Positions 35,224 through 54,275 are shown, numbered from the stretch's first letter. The stretch is DNA of 64,000 nt from Terriglobia bacterium (GCA_020073495.1 JAIQFD010000004.1:485001-549000); one strand, 5' to 3'. Notes: generated by a model not told the origin, from the sequence alone. Numbers and translations: made by a program.

Positions 35224-35598
35224 GCGGTCCTCCGGCGGGTTCCATCCCTTGGGTGGGGCGAGCTTAGCTCAGCGGGTCGGTCGAGGGGCATGCAGATTCC
35301 AGCAAAAGAATGCTCCCGCCGGCAAGAAATCGGGTACAATTTCATTCTGGCAGCGGAATCATAGCATCCCGCCCGGGCTAGCTCGGGCGGACGCCATTCC
35401 GTAAGAATTACCACCGACCATCCGAAGGAATTCGTGTGCGGCAGCTTGCACGTTAGTTGCCGTTCGTGCTAACTTTTATACTTTGCTTCGGCTTAGCCGG
35501 AGCTTCCCGGGCGTGGGAGTGCGCGTTCGGGGCGGGAGCGGCGCGGGGTCTCCAGCGCGAGTATCTTTTCCGCGATGGGGTGCTGGCCAAAAGGTTTT
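35224..35598. other. 375-base leader of the tRNA-tuf block
   Basis: No protein gene. A -10-like TATACT is at 35477-35482. Possible -35 boxes are TAGTTG (17-base spacing) or TTGCCG at 35457-35462 (only 14-base spacing), so the promoter is uncertain. A GC-rich stretch follows up to the first tRNA. Confidence 0.45.
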
Positions 35599-35674
35599 GC
35601 TGGCGTAGCTCAGCTGGTAGAGCATCTGATTTGTAATCAGAGGGTCAGGGGTTCGAATCCCTTCGCCAGCTCCA
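35599..35674 (+). tRNA. tRNA-Thr (anticodon UGU)
   Basis: Complete cloverleaf: acceptor GCTGGCG/CGCCAGC, D-arm AGCTCAGCTGGTAGAGC, anticodon arm TCTGA-TTTGTAA-TCAGA, T-arm AGGGGTTCGAATCCCT, encoded CCA. Confidence 0.97.
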
Positions 35675-35883
35675 ACAGAACGGGCTCCGGAGCGGCGGTC
35701 CGGAGCAGCCACGGTAGCAGCGACAACTCGTCACGAGGTTTCACTCCACTCGATCTCCGATGGCTTTACCTGTGCGCGAGTGTGCGCGTGCGGTGGTTCG
35801 AGACTGTCGCTACTTTGTACCGCGGCCGATTGACAACTGGTAGGCACTGGGCGCGATCGAGTCGAGCAAGCTCGGTTCAATGT

Positions 35884-35971
35884 GGACAGGTGGCCGAGCG
35901 GTTAATGGCAGCAGACTGTAAATCTGCCGCTCCTTGGAGCTACGGAGGTTCGAATCCTCCCCTGTCCACCA
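35884..35971 (+). tRNA. tRNA-Tyr (anticodon GUA)
   Basis: A class II tRNA of 88 bases. Acceptor GGACAGG/CCTGTCC, anticodon arm CAGA-CTGTAAA-TCTG, long variable arm (GCTCCTTGGAGC), T-arm GGAGGTTCGAATCCTCC, encoded CCA. Confidence 0.97.
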
Positions 35972-35980
35972 GAGTTTTTC

Positions 35981-36172
35981 ATGGGTACTCATAAGCTGTA
36001 CGTCGCGCTGGTCGCGTTTGCTGTGCTTGGATTGCTGGCGTGGCAAACGCTGCCGGACGAGCGCATCCGCTGGGTGGCGTGGGCGGTCTTGGGGCTGTTC
36101 ACGGTCCGCACCTTGGTCCACTGGCGGCGCGAACAGCAGGCAGTGCACAAGAGCGATTCGGAGTTTCAGTAG
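35981..36172 (+). CDS. Small two-helix membrane protein inside the tRNA cluster
   Basis: A 63-residue product starting nine bases after tRNA-Tyr and ending on the first base of the broken tRNA-Thr copy. It has two hydrophobic segments (LYVALVAFAVLGLLAW and WVAWAVLGLFTVRTLVHW) and a hydrophilic tail (RREQQAVHKSDSEFQ). There is no clear ribosome site. If translated, it would come from the tRNA precursor transcript. The protein-like pattern supports it; function unknown. Confidence 0.5.
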   Translation: MGTHKLYVALVAFAVLGLLAWQTLPDERIRWVAWAVLGLFTVRTLVHWRREQQAVHKSDSEFQ

Positions 36173-36285
36173 CCGATGTAGCTCAGTTGGTAGAGCACTC
36201 CCTTGGTAAGCGTCGCCGCAGCCGCGAAGCGGCGTTGCGGCGACACAGAAACAAAGACGTCACCAGTTCTGGTGACCGGGAGTGA
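36172..36285 (+). pseudogene. Broken tRNA-Thr(GGU) copy A with hairpin insertion
   Basis: Identical to the intact tRNA-Thr(GGU) at 36299 from the acceptor GCCGATG through the anticodon loop TTGGTAA plus one G. The 3' half of the anticodon stem is then replaced by C and a 33-base perfect hairpin (36212-36244). After it, only GTCACCAGTT of the T-arm region is recognisable; the acceptor 3' strand and CCA are missing. It cannot form a normal tRNA. Confidence 0.85.
36212..36244 (+). repeat. 33-base GC-rich hairpin inserted in tRNA-Thr copy A
   Basis: Arms GTCGCCGCA and TGCGGCGAC, inner arms CCGC and GCGG around GAA. The identical sequence is at 36421-36453 in copy C. Confidence 0.95.
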
Positions 36286-36298
36286 GCAGGGTTGCGAA

Positions 36299-36374
<76 letters not shown>

Positions 36375-36380
36375 GGGTTT

Positions 36381-36504
36381 TGGCGAGTAGCTCAGTTGGT
36401 AGAGCACTCCTTTGGTAAGCGTCGCCGCAGCCGCGAAGCGGCGTTGCGGCGACAAGGAAAAGAGCGGTCACCAGTTCATGTTTTTGTCCTGGTCATCGGC
36501 TCCA
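36381..36504 (+). pseudogene. Broken tRNA-Thr(GGU) copy C with hairpin insertion
   Basis: Matches the intact copy from TAGCTCAG through TTGGTAAG, then carries C and the same 33-base hairpin at the same position as copy A. Its 3' half (GGTCACCAGTTC, then TCCTGGTCATCGGCTCCA) is retained, but the T-loop holds extra bases (ATGTTTTTG). The 5' acceptor strand is TGGCGAG, which cannot pair with CATCGGC. Confidence 0.85.
36421..36453 (+). repeat. 33-base GC-rich hairpin inserted in tRNA-Thr copy C
   Basis: Base-for-base identical to the hairpin at 36212-36244, in the same orientation and at the same place in the tRNA. Confidence 0.95.
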
Positions 36505-36527
36505 GAGATTTGGGCGGTGGAGAGAGG

Positions 36528-36621
36528 GCGGGAGTAACTCGAGGCGTCTAGCGGGCGTGAGCGAGGCGGAGCCGAGCGGGAGCCCGCTGCCGAGATCCTG
36601 AGGCCGAAGGCCGAAGGATCT
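36528..36621 (+). other. tRNA-Gly 5' fragment followed by palindromes
   Basis: GCGGGAGTAACTC at 36528-36540 repeats the first 13 bases of the intact tRNA-Gly at 36635, then diverges. Two palindromes follow: AGCGGG-AG-CCCGCT at 36575-36588, and AGATCCT...AGGATCT with inner GGCC pairs at 36593-36621. Confidence 0.7.
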
Positions 36622-36634
36622 CTAGCAGGGAAGA

Positions 36635-36709
36635 GCGGGAGTAACTCAGTGGTAGAGTCACAGCCTTCCAAGCTGTTGGTCGCGGGTTCGATTCCCGTCT
36701 CCCGCTCCA
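36635..36709 (+). tRNA. tRNA-Gly (anticodon UCC)
   Basis: Acceptor GCGGGAG/CTCCCGC, D-arm AACTCAGTGGTAGAGT, anticodon arm ACAGC-CTTCCAA-GCTGT, T-arm CGCGGGTTCGATTCCCG, encoded CCA. It lies about 60 bases before the small gene that precedes tuf. Confidence 0.96.
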
Positions 36710-36769
36710 GAGATCGGAAATAGCGAAAGAAGTGGCGAAATAGGCGAAGGCGGCGCGGCGAAACAGGGC

Positions 36770-37114
36770 ATGGCTCAGGCGACATTCCAGCAGGCCGGCA
36801 TACCCATCGAAAAGGGAGCCGAGTTCGAGGAGCTGAAGTCCGGCATCCAGCGGGTTTTTTCGCCCGCGGTGGTCGAGCAGTTCTTCAGGAAACTGGAGAG
36901 CAAGGGCATCCGTATCCGGGAGTTCGAGAAGGTTCTCGACAAGAAGCTCCTGGAACAGTTCGATTCGCAGCTCAAGCAGAAGGGCGCGCGCAAGCTGTAC
37001 GACGTGCTCAGCGTCGGGGACCAGGGCCAGATGCGCGAGCTGTACCTCCGCACGCTGGAGCAGGTAGACGACGGGCTCCGCACGAAGTTTTACAAGATCT
37101 ACGTCATGTACTGA
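36770..37114 (+). CDS. Hypothetical helical protein between tRNA-Gly and tuf
   Basis: A 114-residue soluble product, mostly amphipathic helix (EFEELKSGIQRVFSPAVVEQF, IREFEKVLDKKLLEQFDSQL, GQMRELYLRTLEQVDDGL). There is no signal, metal site or known motif. It ends 12 bases before the tuf start, so it is cotranscribed with EF-Tu. I recognise no family; the position in a translation operon suggests a role linked to translation, as inference only. Codon use and composition match tuf. Confidence 0.72.
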   Translation: MAQATFQQAGIPIEKGAEFEELKSGIQRVFSPAVVEQFFRKLESKGIRIREFEKVLDKKLLEQFDSQLKQKGARKLYDVLSVGDQGQMRELYLRTLEQVDDGLRTKFYKIYVMY

Positions 37115-37126
37115 GGAACGGCACTT

Positions 37127-38314
<1,188 letters not shown>

Positions 38315-38329
38315 AGGAAGCAGGGAGTC

Positions 38330-38479
38330 ATGCGAGAGATCGTCACGTTGCAGTGCGCGGAGTGCAAGAACCGGAACTACTCGACGACCAAGAACAAGAA
38401 GACCACGCCGGACCGTCTCGAGTTCTCCAAGTTCTGCCGCAAGTGCCGCAAGCACACGCCGCACAAGGAAGTGAAGTGA
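38330..38479 (+). CDS. rpmG: 50S ribosomal protein L33
   Basis: A 49-residue zinc-ribbon L33 beginning [19 protein letters not shown]. It has two CxxC pairs (CAEC and CRKC), so it is the zinc-binding form, and the usual [14 protein letters not shown] body. GGGAG precedes the ATG. It lies between tuf and tRNA-Trp, a frequent place for L33. Too short for most open-frame cutoffs, but the match is unambiguous. Confidence 0.95.
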   Translation: MREIVTLQCAECKNRNYSTTKNKKTTPDRLEFSKFCRKCRKHTPHKEVK

Positions 38480-38488
38480 GCAGGGGAC

Positions 38489-38564
38489 AGGGGCGTAAGC
38501 TCAACGGTTAAACTGCCGGTCTCCAAAACCGGACTTGGGGGTTCGAATCCCTCCGCCCCTGCCA
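38489..38564 (+). tRNA. tRNA-Trp (anticodon CCA)
   Basis: Acceptor AGGGGCG/CGCCCCT, anticodon arm CCGGT-CTCCAAA-ACCGG, T-arm GGGGGTTCGAATCCCTC, encoded CCA. Position between rpmG and secE is classical. Confidence 0.96.
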
Positions 38565-38606
38565 GGATCAGCGGTCAGGAGTCGGGAGTGAGGAGTCAGT
38601 GAAGGA

Positions 38607-38873
38607 ATGGCGAAGTCAATAACGGCACAGATGACAGAGAACGGGATCGGCGCAAGCATCAAGTCGTGGCCGCAGCGGATCAAGGGCTTTTACACCGACG
38701 TTCGCATGGAGATGAAGAAGGTCACGACGCCCTCGTTGAAAGAGGTGCGCGCGACCAGCATCGTGGTGATCGTGGCGGTGTTCCTGTTCGGCCTGTACTT
38801 CTTCCTGATCGACAACGGGATCAGTTTCGTGATCAACCGGATCATCAGGTACGGGCAGACGCTGGTCCGCTAA
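38607..38873 (+). CDS. secE: Preprotein translocase subunit SecE
   Basis: The small essential clamp of the SecYEG channel. 88 residues: a basic/amphipathic N-terminus (WPQRIKGFYTDVRMEMKKVT), the conserved TPSLKEVRATSIVVI cytosolic-helix junction, and a single membrane helix (VVIVAVFLFGLYFFLIDNGI). This is the one-helix form common outside gammaproteobacteria. GGAG-like sequence precedes the ATG. Next gene is nusG, 20 bases on. Confidence 0.94.
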   Translation: MAKSITAQMTENGIGASIKSWPQRIKGFYTDVRMEMKKVTTPSLKEVRATSIVVIVAVFLFGLYFFLIDNGISFVINRIIRYGQTLVR

Positions 38874-38893
38874 CGGAGCCGAGAAACGAGTTT

Positions 38894-39577
38894 ATGGATA
38901 CGGAAGAGAGAAAAGAAGCCGCGGCCCCCGAGAACGGGGCGCCTCCCGCCGGCGCCGAGGGCGCAGGCGAAGGCGCTGCAGCCGCACCGGGCGAAGGGGC
39001 GCAGGCCCCGCCCGTGAACCCGAACATGAAGTGGTACATCATCCACACCTATTCGGGGTTCGAGCGGAAGGTGCGGGAGTCGCTGGAGTCGCGCATCCAG
39101 GCGTTCGGCCTGCAGGAGAAGATCGGGCGGGTGCTCATCCCCACCGAGCCGGTGACCGAGGTGCGCGGAGGCAAGAAGTACACCACCGAACGGATGTTCT
39201 ATCCCGGTTACGTGCTGGTAGAGATGGACCTGACGGGCTTCCGGAGCGGCGGCGAGGGCGACCAGGTGTGGCACGTGGTGAAATCGACGCCGCGCGTCAC
39301 CGGCTTCGTGGGGACGGCGAACGACCCGACCCCGCTGAGCGACGAAGAAGTCAACCACATCGTCTACCGCGTCAACATCGGCAAGGACAAGCCCAAGCTC
39401 AAGGTCAAGTTCGAGAAGAACGAATCGGTACGGATCACCGAGGGCCCGTTCGCGACGTTCACCGGAGTGGTGGACGAGGTGAACGAGGACCGCGAGACGC
39501 TGAAGGTGATGGTGACGATCTTCGGGCGGAGCACCCCGGTGGAGCTGGAATTCGGGCAGGTGGAGAAGGTTGCTTAA
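38894..39577 (+). CDS. nusG: Transcription elongation/antitermination factor NusG
   Basis: Binds the RNA polymerase clamp and links transcription to Rho or the ribosome. 227 residues. The NGN domain starts at about residue 45 (MKWYIIHTYSGFERKVRESL) and includes VTEVRGGKKYTTERMFYPGYV and WHVVKSTPRVTGFVG; the KOW domain is SVRITEGPFATFTGVVDEVNED. The first 44 residues form an extra Ala/Gly/Glu/Pro-rich tail lacking in most NusG. I kept the ATG at 38894 because the reading frame there is in phase and no better ribosome site lies closer to the NGN domain. Confidence 0.96.
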   Translation: MDTEERKEAAAPENGAPPAGAEGAGEGAAAAPGEGAQAPPVNPNMKWYIIHTYSGFERKVRESLESRIQAFGLQEKIGRVLIPTEPVTEVRGGKKYTTERMFYPGYVLVEMDLTGFRSGGEGDQVWHVVKSTPRVTGFVGTANDPTPLSDEEVNHIVYRVNIGKDKPKLKVKFEKNESVRITEGPFATFTGVVDEVNEDRETLKVMVTIFGRSTPVELEFGQVEKVA

Positions 39578-39669
39578 GAGTAGTCAGTAGCCGGCAGCTA
39601 GTAGCTAGGCAAGAAAACAGTCCCGAAAAGCCGAGACCGAAAATCCTAGGCTCGGGATCGGGACGGGGA

Positions 39670-39712
39670 AAGCAGGTCCCTCACCGCTAAGGCGGTTCGG
39701 GATGACACAAAG
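39670..39712. repeat. Dispersed GGTCC...GGGATGACA repeat, copy before rplK
   Basis: GCAGGTCCCTCACCGCT then AAGGCGGTTCGGGATGACA; a hairpin with conserved flanks. A near-identical copy is at 40163-40203. Confidence 0.8.
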
Positions 39713-39728
39713 GAAAAGGTAAACAGGA

Positions 39729-40160
39729 ATGGCGAAGAAGGTAACAGGGCAGGTGAAGTTGCAGATCGCGGCGGGGAAGGCGACCCCGGCGCCGCCCGTG
39801 GGCCCAGCCCTGGGCCAGGCGCAGATCAATATCATGGAGTTCTGCAAGCAGTTCAACGCCCGGACCAACGCGCGCGAGCTGGATGGGCTGATCATCCCGG
39901 TGGTGGTGTCGGTCTATAGCGACCGGTCGTTCACCTTCATCACGAAGACGCCGCCGGCATCGATCCTGCTGAAGCGCGCGGCCGGCATCGCCAAGGGGTC
40001 GGGAGCGCCCAACAAAGAGAAGGTGGGCAAGGTCACCGAGAAGCAGGTCGAGGAGATCGCCAAGCAGAAGATGCCGGACCTGAATGCGGCGTCGTTAGAT
40101 GCAGCCGTGAAGAGCGTGAAGGGAACGGCGCGGTCGATGGGCATCGAGGTGACGGCGTAA
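39729..40160 (+). CDS. rplK: 50S ribosomal protein L11
   Basis: Binds 23S rRNA at the GTPase-associated centre. 143 residues. N-terminal domain [20 protein letters not shown] and [21 protein letters not shown]-terminal domain with [20 protein letters not shown] and [13 protein letters not shown]. Full length and clean. It starts the rplK-rplA pair; a hairpin repeat lies on each side. Confidence 0.97.
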   Translation: MAKKVTGQVKLQIAAGKATPAPPVGPALGQAQINIMEFCKQFNARTNARELDGLIIPVVVSVYSDRSFTFITKTPPASILLKRAAGIAKGSGAPNKEKVGKVTEKQVEEIAKQKMPDLNAASLDAAVKSVKGTARSMGIEVTA

Positions 40161-40162
40161 GG

Positions 40163-40203
40163 AAAGCAGGTCCCTCACGGCTGAAAGCCGTTCGGGATGA
40201 CAC
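40163..40203. repeat. Dispersed GGTCC...GGGATGACA repeat, copy between rplK and rplA
   Basis: GCAGGTCCCTCACGGCT then GAAAGCCGTTCGGGATGACA. Same flanks as the copy before rplK, with a different stem sequence that keeps base pairing. Confidence 0.8.
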
Positions 40204-40282
40204 TGCTGAAGGGTTTGGAAGCAAGTCGAGATGACCACGGCACGCGGAATAATGCGGGGCGGTGGGAGACGGAGAGCAAGAA

Positions 40283-40990
40283 ATGAGAAAAGCGGGGAAG
40301 AACATCACGAAGGCGAGGCAGGCGGTGGAGAGGCGGCCGTACGTGCTCAGCGAAGCCGTGCCTCTGCTACAGAAGGTCAAGTTCGCGAAGTTCGACGAGA
40401 CGGTGGAAGTGACGCTGCGTCTGGGTGTCGATCCGAAACACGCGGACCAGATGGTGCGGGGCACGGTGGTGCTGCCGCACGGGCTGGGCAAGTCGAAGAA
40501 AGTCCTGGTCATCTGCGGAGCCGACAAAGCGAAGGAAGCCGAGGCGGCGGGCGCCGACATCGTGGGCGGGGAAGATATGGTGGAGAAGATCCAGAAGGAG
40601 AACTGGACCGACTACGACGCCGTGGTGGCCACCCCCGACATGATGAAGTCGGTGGGCAAGCTGGGCAAAGTGCTGGGCCCGCGAGGCCTGATGCCCAACC
40701 CGAAGACGGGGACGGTGACCTTCGACGTGGCGCGCGCGGTGCAGGAAGTGAAGGCGGGCAAGGTCGAGTTCCGCACCGACAAGACGGCGCTGGTGCACGT
40801 GCCGGTGGGCAAGATGTCGTTCGCCGCGGAGAAGTTGATCGAGAACGCGATGACGGTGATCACGAGCATCATCAAGGCGAAGCCGGTAGCGGCCAAGGGC
40901 AAGTACATCAAGGGGGCGACACTCTCCTCGAGCATGGGTCCCGGGATCCAGATCGATGTGGCGCCGGTCGAGGCAGCGGCCAAGGCGTAA
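40283..40990 (+). CDS. rplA: 50S ribosomal protein L1
   Basis: Forms the L1 stalk and, in many bacteria, represses its own operon. 235 residues: [60 protein letters not shown], and the signature [20 protein letters not shown]. The ATG at 40283 was chosen over an in-frame GTG at 40262 because GGAGAG lies at proper distance and the family begins at this point. The 92-base gap to rplJ has no clear L10 leader motif that I can name. Confidence 0.97.
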   Translation: MRKAGKNITKARQAVERRPYVLSEAVPLLQKVKFAKFDETVEVTLRLGVDPKHADQMVRGTVVLPHGLGKSKKVLVICGADKAKEAEAAGADIVGGEDMVEKIQKENWTDYDAVVATPDMMKSVGKLGKVLGPRGLMPNPKTGTVTFDVARAVQEVKAGKVEFRTDKTALVHVPVGKMSFAAEKLIENAMTVITSIIKAKPVAAKGKYIKGATLSSSMGPGIQIDVAPVEAAAKA

Positions 40991-41082
40991 GAATCGCCGG
41001 GATCGGGTGATCGCCGGGAGCGCCGGGATCGCCGAAAGGAATTGAACGGCGGCGGGACGCCGCCGACACAAAGGAACTGACA

Positions 41083-41634
41083 ATGGCGGTCACGAAAGCG
41101 AAGAAGATCGAGCAGGCAGAGGAGTTGGGCAAGGAGCTCAGCGGCGCCGAGACAGCAGTACTGGCGACGTTCTCGAAGCTGAAGGCGGCGCAGGCCGAGG
41201 AGCTGCGCAAGACCATCCGAGGCGCGGGTGCGAAGTACCGCGTGGTGAAGAACACGCTGGCCACGCGCGCGGCCAAAGGCACCAAGGTGGAGGAGGCGCT
41301 GAAGGGTCTGAAGGGCGTGACCTCGATCGCCTACACCTCGGGCGACCCGGTGGCGCTGGCCAAGGCGCTGCAGAAGTACGCCAAGGACAATCCGGAGGTC
41401 AGCTTCAAGGCGGTGGTGCTGGAAGGCAAGGTGATGCCGCCGAAGACGCTGGACAACTTGGCCACCATGCCGTCGCGCGAAGAAGTCTTCTCCAAGCTGC
41501 TCTTCCTGATCAACGCTCCGGCGCAGCGGCTGGTGACGGTGATGAACGCCGTTGGGCGCGACGTGGCCGTCGTGATCAACCAGGGAGTGAAGGAGAAAAA
41601 GTTCAAGGAGGCGGCGGAAGCCGCGTCCGCGTAG
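41083..41634 (+). CDS. rplJ: 50S ribosomal protein L10
   Basis: The base of the L7/L12 stalk. 183 residues. The N-terminal globular domain is intact: [40 protein letters not shown] and [19 protein letters not shown]. The C-terminal helix that binds L7/L12 dimers ends [15 protein letters not shown]. Followed by rplL after a 181-base gap that begins with the repeated word TACTCAG. Confidence 0.96.
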   Translation: MAVTKAKKIEQAEELGKELSGAETAVLATFSKLKAAQAEELRKTIRGAGAKYRVVKNTLATRAAKGTKVEEALKGLKGVTSIAYTSGDPVALAKALQKYAKDNPEVSFKAVVLEGKVMPPKTLDNLATMPSREEVFSKLLFLINAPAQRLVTVMNAVGRDVAVVINQGVKEKKFKEAAEAASA

Positions 41635-41815
41635 TACTCGGTACTCAGTACTCAGTCAGGTTCAGCCAGTTTGCGGGTGCGGTGAGCTGGCGAAGGGTTC
41701 GGTTATCGGTTGGCACGTGTTCCGCGGCCTATTGTCTGGTAGGCGGTGGACTGGAAACGGCGTCAGCAGATAACGATTCAGCACAATCGATAACGAAGGA
41801 TTAGGAGAACAGACA

Positions 41816-42196
41816 ATGGCGGATCTGCAGCAGTTGGAAGAACAGATTGTAGGGCTGAGCCTGTTGGACGCGGCGCAGCTCGTGAAGAAGCTCGAGGAGC
41901 GTCTCGGCGTCTCGGCAGCGGCGGCGGCCCCGGTGATGGTGGCGGGCGGCGGCGCGGCAGCGGCAGCGGCCCCGGCGGAAGAGAAGACCGAGTTCGCGGT
42001 CGTCCTGAAGGAAGTGGGCGCAAACAAGATCAACGTGATCAAGGCCGTCCGCGAAGTCACCAGCCTGGGCCTGAAGGAAGCCAAGGACCTGGTGGATGGC
42101 GCCCCCAAGACAGTGAAAGAGGGCGTCTCCAAGGATGAGGCCGAGACGATCAAGAAGAAGTTCACGGAAGCTGGAGCGACGGTCGAGGTGAAGTGA
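41816..42196 (+). CDS. rplL: 50S ribosomal protein L7/L12
   Basis: The multicopy stalk protein that recruits translation factors. 126 residues: an N-terminal dimerisation part ([20 protein letters not shown]), an Ala-rich hinge, and the C-terminal factor-binding domain with [40 protein letters not shown] and [24 protein letters not shown] precedes the ATG. It is followed by a 353-base structured spacer before rpoB. Confidence 0.97.
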   Translation: MADLQQLEEQIVGLSLLDAAQLVKKLEERLGVSAAAAAPVMVAGGGAAAAAAPAEEKTEFAVVLKEVGANKINVIKAVREVTSLGLKEAKDLVDGAPKTVKEGVSKDEAETIKKKFTEAGATVEVK

Positions 42197-42549
42197 CCGC
42201 GTTGGGCGGGCGTTTGAGCCCGCCGCGGTCATCCTGGGCGCCTTTGGCGCGAAGGATCGCACAGCAGGCGAACTCTGAATCCGTGGAGGTGGCGAGGACG
42301 TCTAATCCTTACCGCCTTCACACAAGATTTTTCGTGCCGGCCTCACCGCCGGCAAGGGCAGGCCAGCACACACGGCGCGGAAACACACAATTGAATCAAG
42401 GCTGAGCGCCTGGAACGGCGCCTACGGGGAGATATGTCTCCGCAGGCGCGAGTGCTTTTTCCTGTAGTTTCACCGGGCTGCGACGGCCGGTTCGTCCTGG
42501 CGAGAGACAGGACCTGGTCCCGCAAGGGGACACAACTTAGGAGTAAGGA
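42197..42549. other. 353-base spacer between rplL and rpoB with hairpins
   Basis: No gene. It contains GGGCGGGC-GTTTGA-GCCCGCC, a CATCCTGG...GAAGGATCG repeat-family hairpin, GGCGCC-rich pairs, and GGTCCC-GCAA-GGGGAC just before the rpoB ribosome site (GGAGTAAGGA). A partial terminator or RNase site that tunes rpoBC output relative to rplJL would be expected here, as in other bacteria. Confidence 0.55.
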
Positions 42550-47016
<4,467 letters not shown>

Positions 47017-47185
47017 CCGAGGGTCGCCCGTCGGCAGCGACGGACGACCCGGACAGAATTTTGAATTCGCAGCGCCCGTTGTTCTGGCTCCTCAACGACG
47101 GGCGGCAGGATCTGAGTGCTGAGTATTAAGCACTTCTTGATGGAGCCGCTGGCGGCGCGCGTAGGCGTCGCAAACGGAGGACACC

Positions 47186-51373
<4,188 letters not shown>

Positions 51374-51517
51374 TCGTCGGCCGGCAGTTCCTTCGCTTCG
51401 CTCAGGACAAGCTAGAAACAGTCGTCAGCGCGGGGGCGAAAGCCCCCGCGTCGCGTTGTGAGGCTCGAAGACGGTAACTGACAAAGGGGCAAGGGTTCCG
51501 ATACCCTAGTTCGGCCT

Positions 51518-52390
51518 ATGGTGCGAATCCTACGGCCACTGCGAATGGCGCTATGGAAGTCGCTGCAGCACGACGTGTTTGCCATCGCCAAGGCAGCGGC
51601 GTACTCGTCGATCCTGACGCTGTTCCCGGCGCTGCTGGTGGTGGCCTCCATTGCGGCGGCGACGGAAGGGACGGGCGAGTACGTCCTCCAGGTGTCGTAC
51701 GCCATCGGCCAGATCCTGCCCTCCGGCGGGGGCACGGCGATGCGCTACTTCGAGACTGCGCAGCACCGCCCGCTGGGCACGCTGATCCCCACCTCGCTGA
51801 TCACACTGTGGACGGCCTCCGGCATCTTCATCTCGTGGATGGAGGGATTCCGCAAGGCTTTCGGGTTGCCCAAGACGTGGGGGCTGGTGAAAGAGAGGTT
51901 GGTCGCATTCTTCCTCGTCTTCTTGACATTCGTTCCCATGCTGTTCGCGACCGTGCTGGTGGTCTTCGGGAACCAGATCGAGACCTGGATGGTGTTCCAC
52001 GGCGGCCATGAGTTTGGCTTCTACATCCTGGCGCTGTGGACGTTCGGACGATGGCTGATCGCGGTAGCGACCAGCGTGGCGGTGCTGCAGCTCATTTATC
52101 ACTGGGCGATCCCGCGGACCGACCCGTGGCATAACGCGTTGCCGGGCGCAGGACTGGCGACGGCGCTGTGGTTCCCGGCGACCTACCTGTTCGGCTGGTA
52201 CCTGCGGCACTTCTCGACTTACAGCATCATCTACGGGTCGCTGGCGACCAGCATCGCGCTGCTGGTGTGGATGTACATCATCGCGGTGATCGTCCTGCTG
52301 GGGGCGGAGTTCAACGCGCAAGTGTTCCCCAAGACAGTGCTGTCCAACGGGGATCCTCCGGTACAAGAGCAGGAACTTCAGGTACGCTAG
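51518..52390 (+). CDS. YihY/virulence factor BrkB family membrane protein
   Basis: A 290-residue inner-membrane protein with about six helices and the family signatures: AKAAAYSSILTLFPALLVVA, PLGTLIPTSLITLWTASGIF, SWMEGFRKAFGLPKTWGLVK, FPATYLFGWYLRHFSTYSII and YGSLATSIALLVWMYIIAVI. The family was once mis-called ribonuclease BN; its function is not settled. It ends 10 bases before pyruvate kinase and is likely cotranscribed with it. The 144-base gap after rpoC has a hairpin repeat of the CCTTCG...CAGGA family and a GC stem (GCGGGGGC/GCCCCCGC). Confidence 0.87.
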   Translation: MVRILRPLRMALWKSLQHDVFAIAKAAAYSSILTLFPALLVVASIAAATEGTGEYVLQVSYAIGQILPSGGGTAMRYFETAQHRPLGTLIPTSLITLWTASGIFISWMEGFRKAFGLPKTWGLVKERLVAFFLVFLTFVPMLFATVLVVFGNQIETWMVFHGGHEFGFYILALWTFGRWLIAVATSVAVLQLIYHWAIPRTDPWHNALPGAGLATALWFPATYLFGWYLRHFSTYSIIYGSLATSIALLVWMYIIAVIVLLGAEFNAQVFPKTVLSNGDPPVQEQELQVR

Positions 52391-52400
52391 TCAGACACTG

Positions 52401-53954
<1,554 letters not shown>

Positions 53955-53966
53955 CGGAGAGAACAA

Positions 53967-54275
53967 ATGGATATCCTGGCCATGGCCATTTTTGTGGCCC
54001 ATGAAGGGAAGGAAGACGAGCTCCTCGCGACCGTGCGAGAGTTCTATTCCATGCTACGGCGAAAGAATTACAGCCGCGACCTGCTGTACCGAGACCGAAA
54101 GAATCCGCGTCGCTTTATCCACCTGCGGTACTGGAAGTCGGAGCAGACACGGAGCGAAGCGCACGAGGATCCCGATGTCCATCGCTGCTGGCAGCGGATG
54201 GGGCTGCTCTGCGATATGGAATCGGTGACCGAGCGGATGGACGAACTCCAGTGGGACGCCACGCCTGCGCCCTAG
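53967..54275 (+). CDS. Small ABM-like (dimeric alpha/beta barrel) protein
   Basis: A 102-residue soluble protein resembling the antibiotic-biosynthesis-monooxygenase/quinol-monooxygenase fold: strand MAIFVAHEGKEDELLATVRE, LYRDRKNPRRFIHLRYWKSE and a middle helix (TRSEAHEDPDVHRCWQRMG). Members bind small aromatic or haem ligands, or act as stress sensors; none is specified by this sequence. It lies 12 bases after pyk with AGAGA before the ATG, so it is probably in the same transcript. Confidence 0.65.
   Translation: MDILAMAIFVAHEGKEDELLATVREFYSMLRRKNYSRDLLYRDRKNPRRFIHLRYWKSEQTRSEAHEDPDVHRCWQRMGLLCDMESVTERMDELQWDATPAP

Noticed and set aside
35260-35290. A tRNA-like D-arm fragment (GAGCTTAGCTCAGCGGG) upstream of tRNA-Thr(UGU)
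   Set aside because: No anticodon or T-arm follows; likely a chance match.
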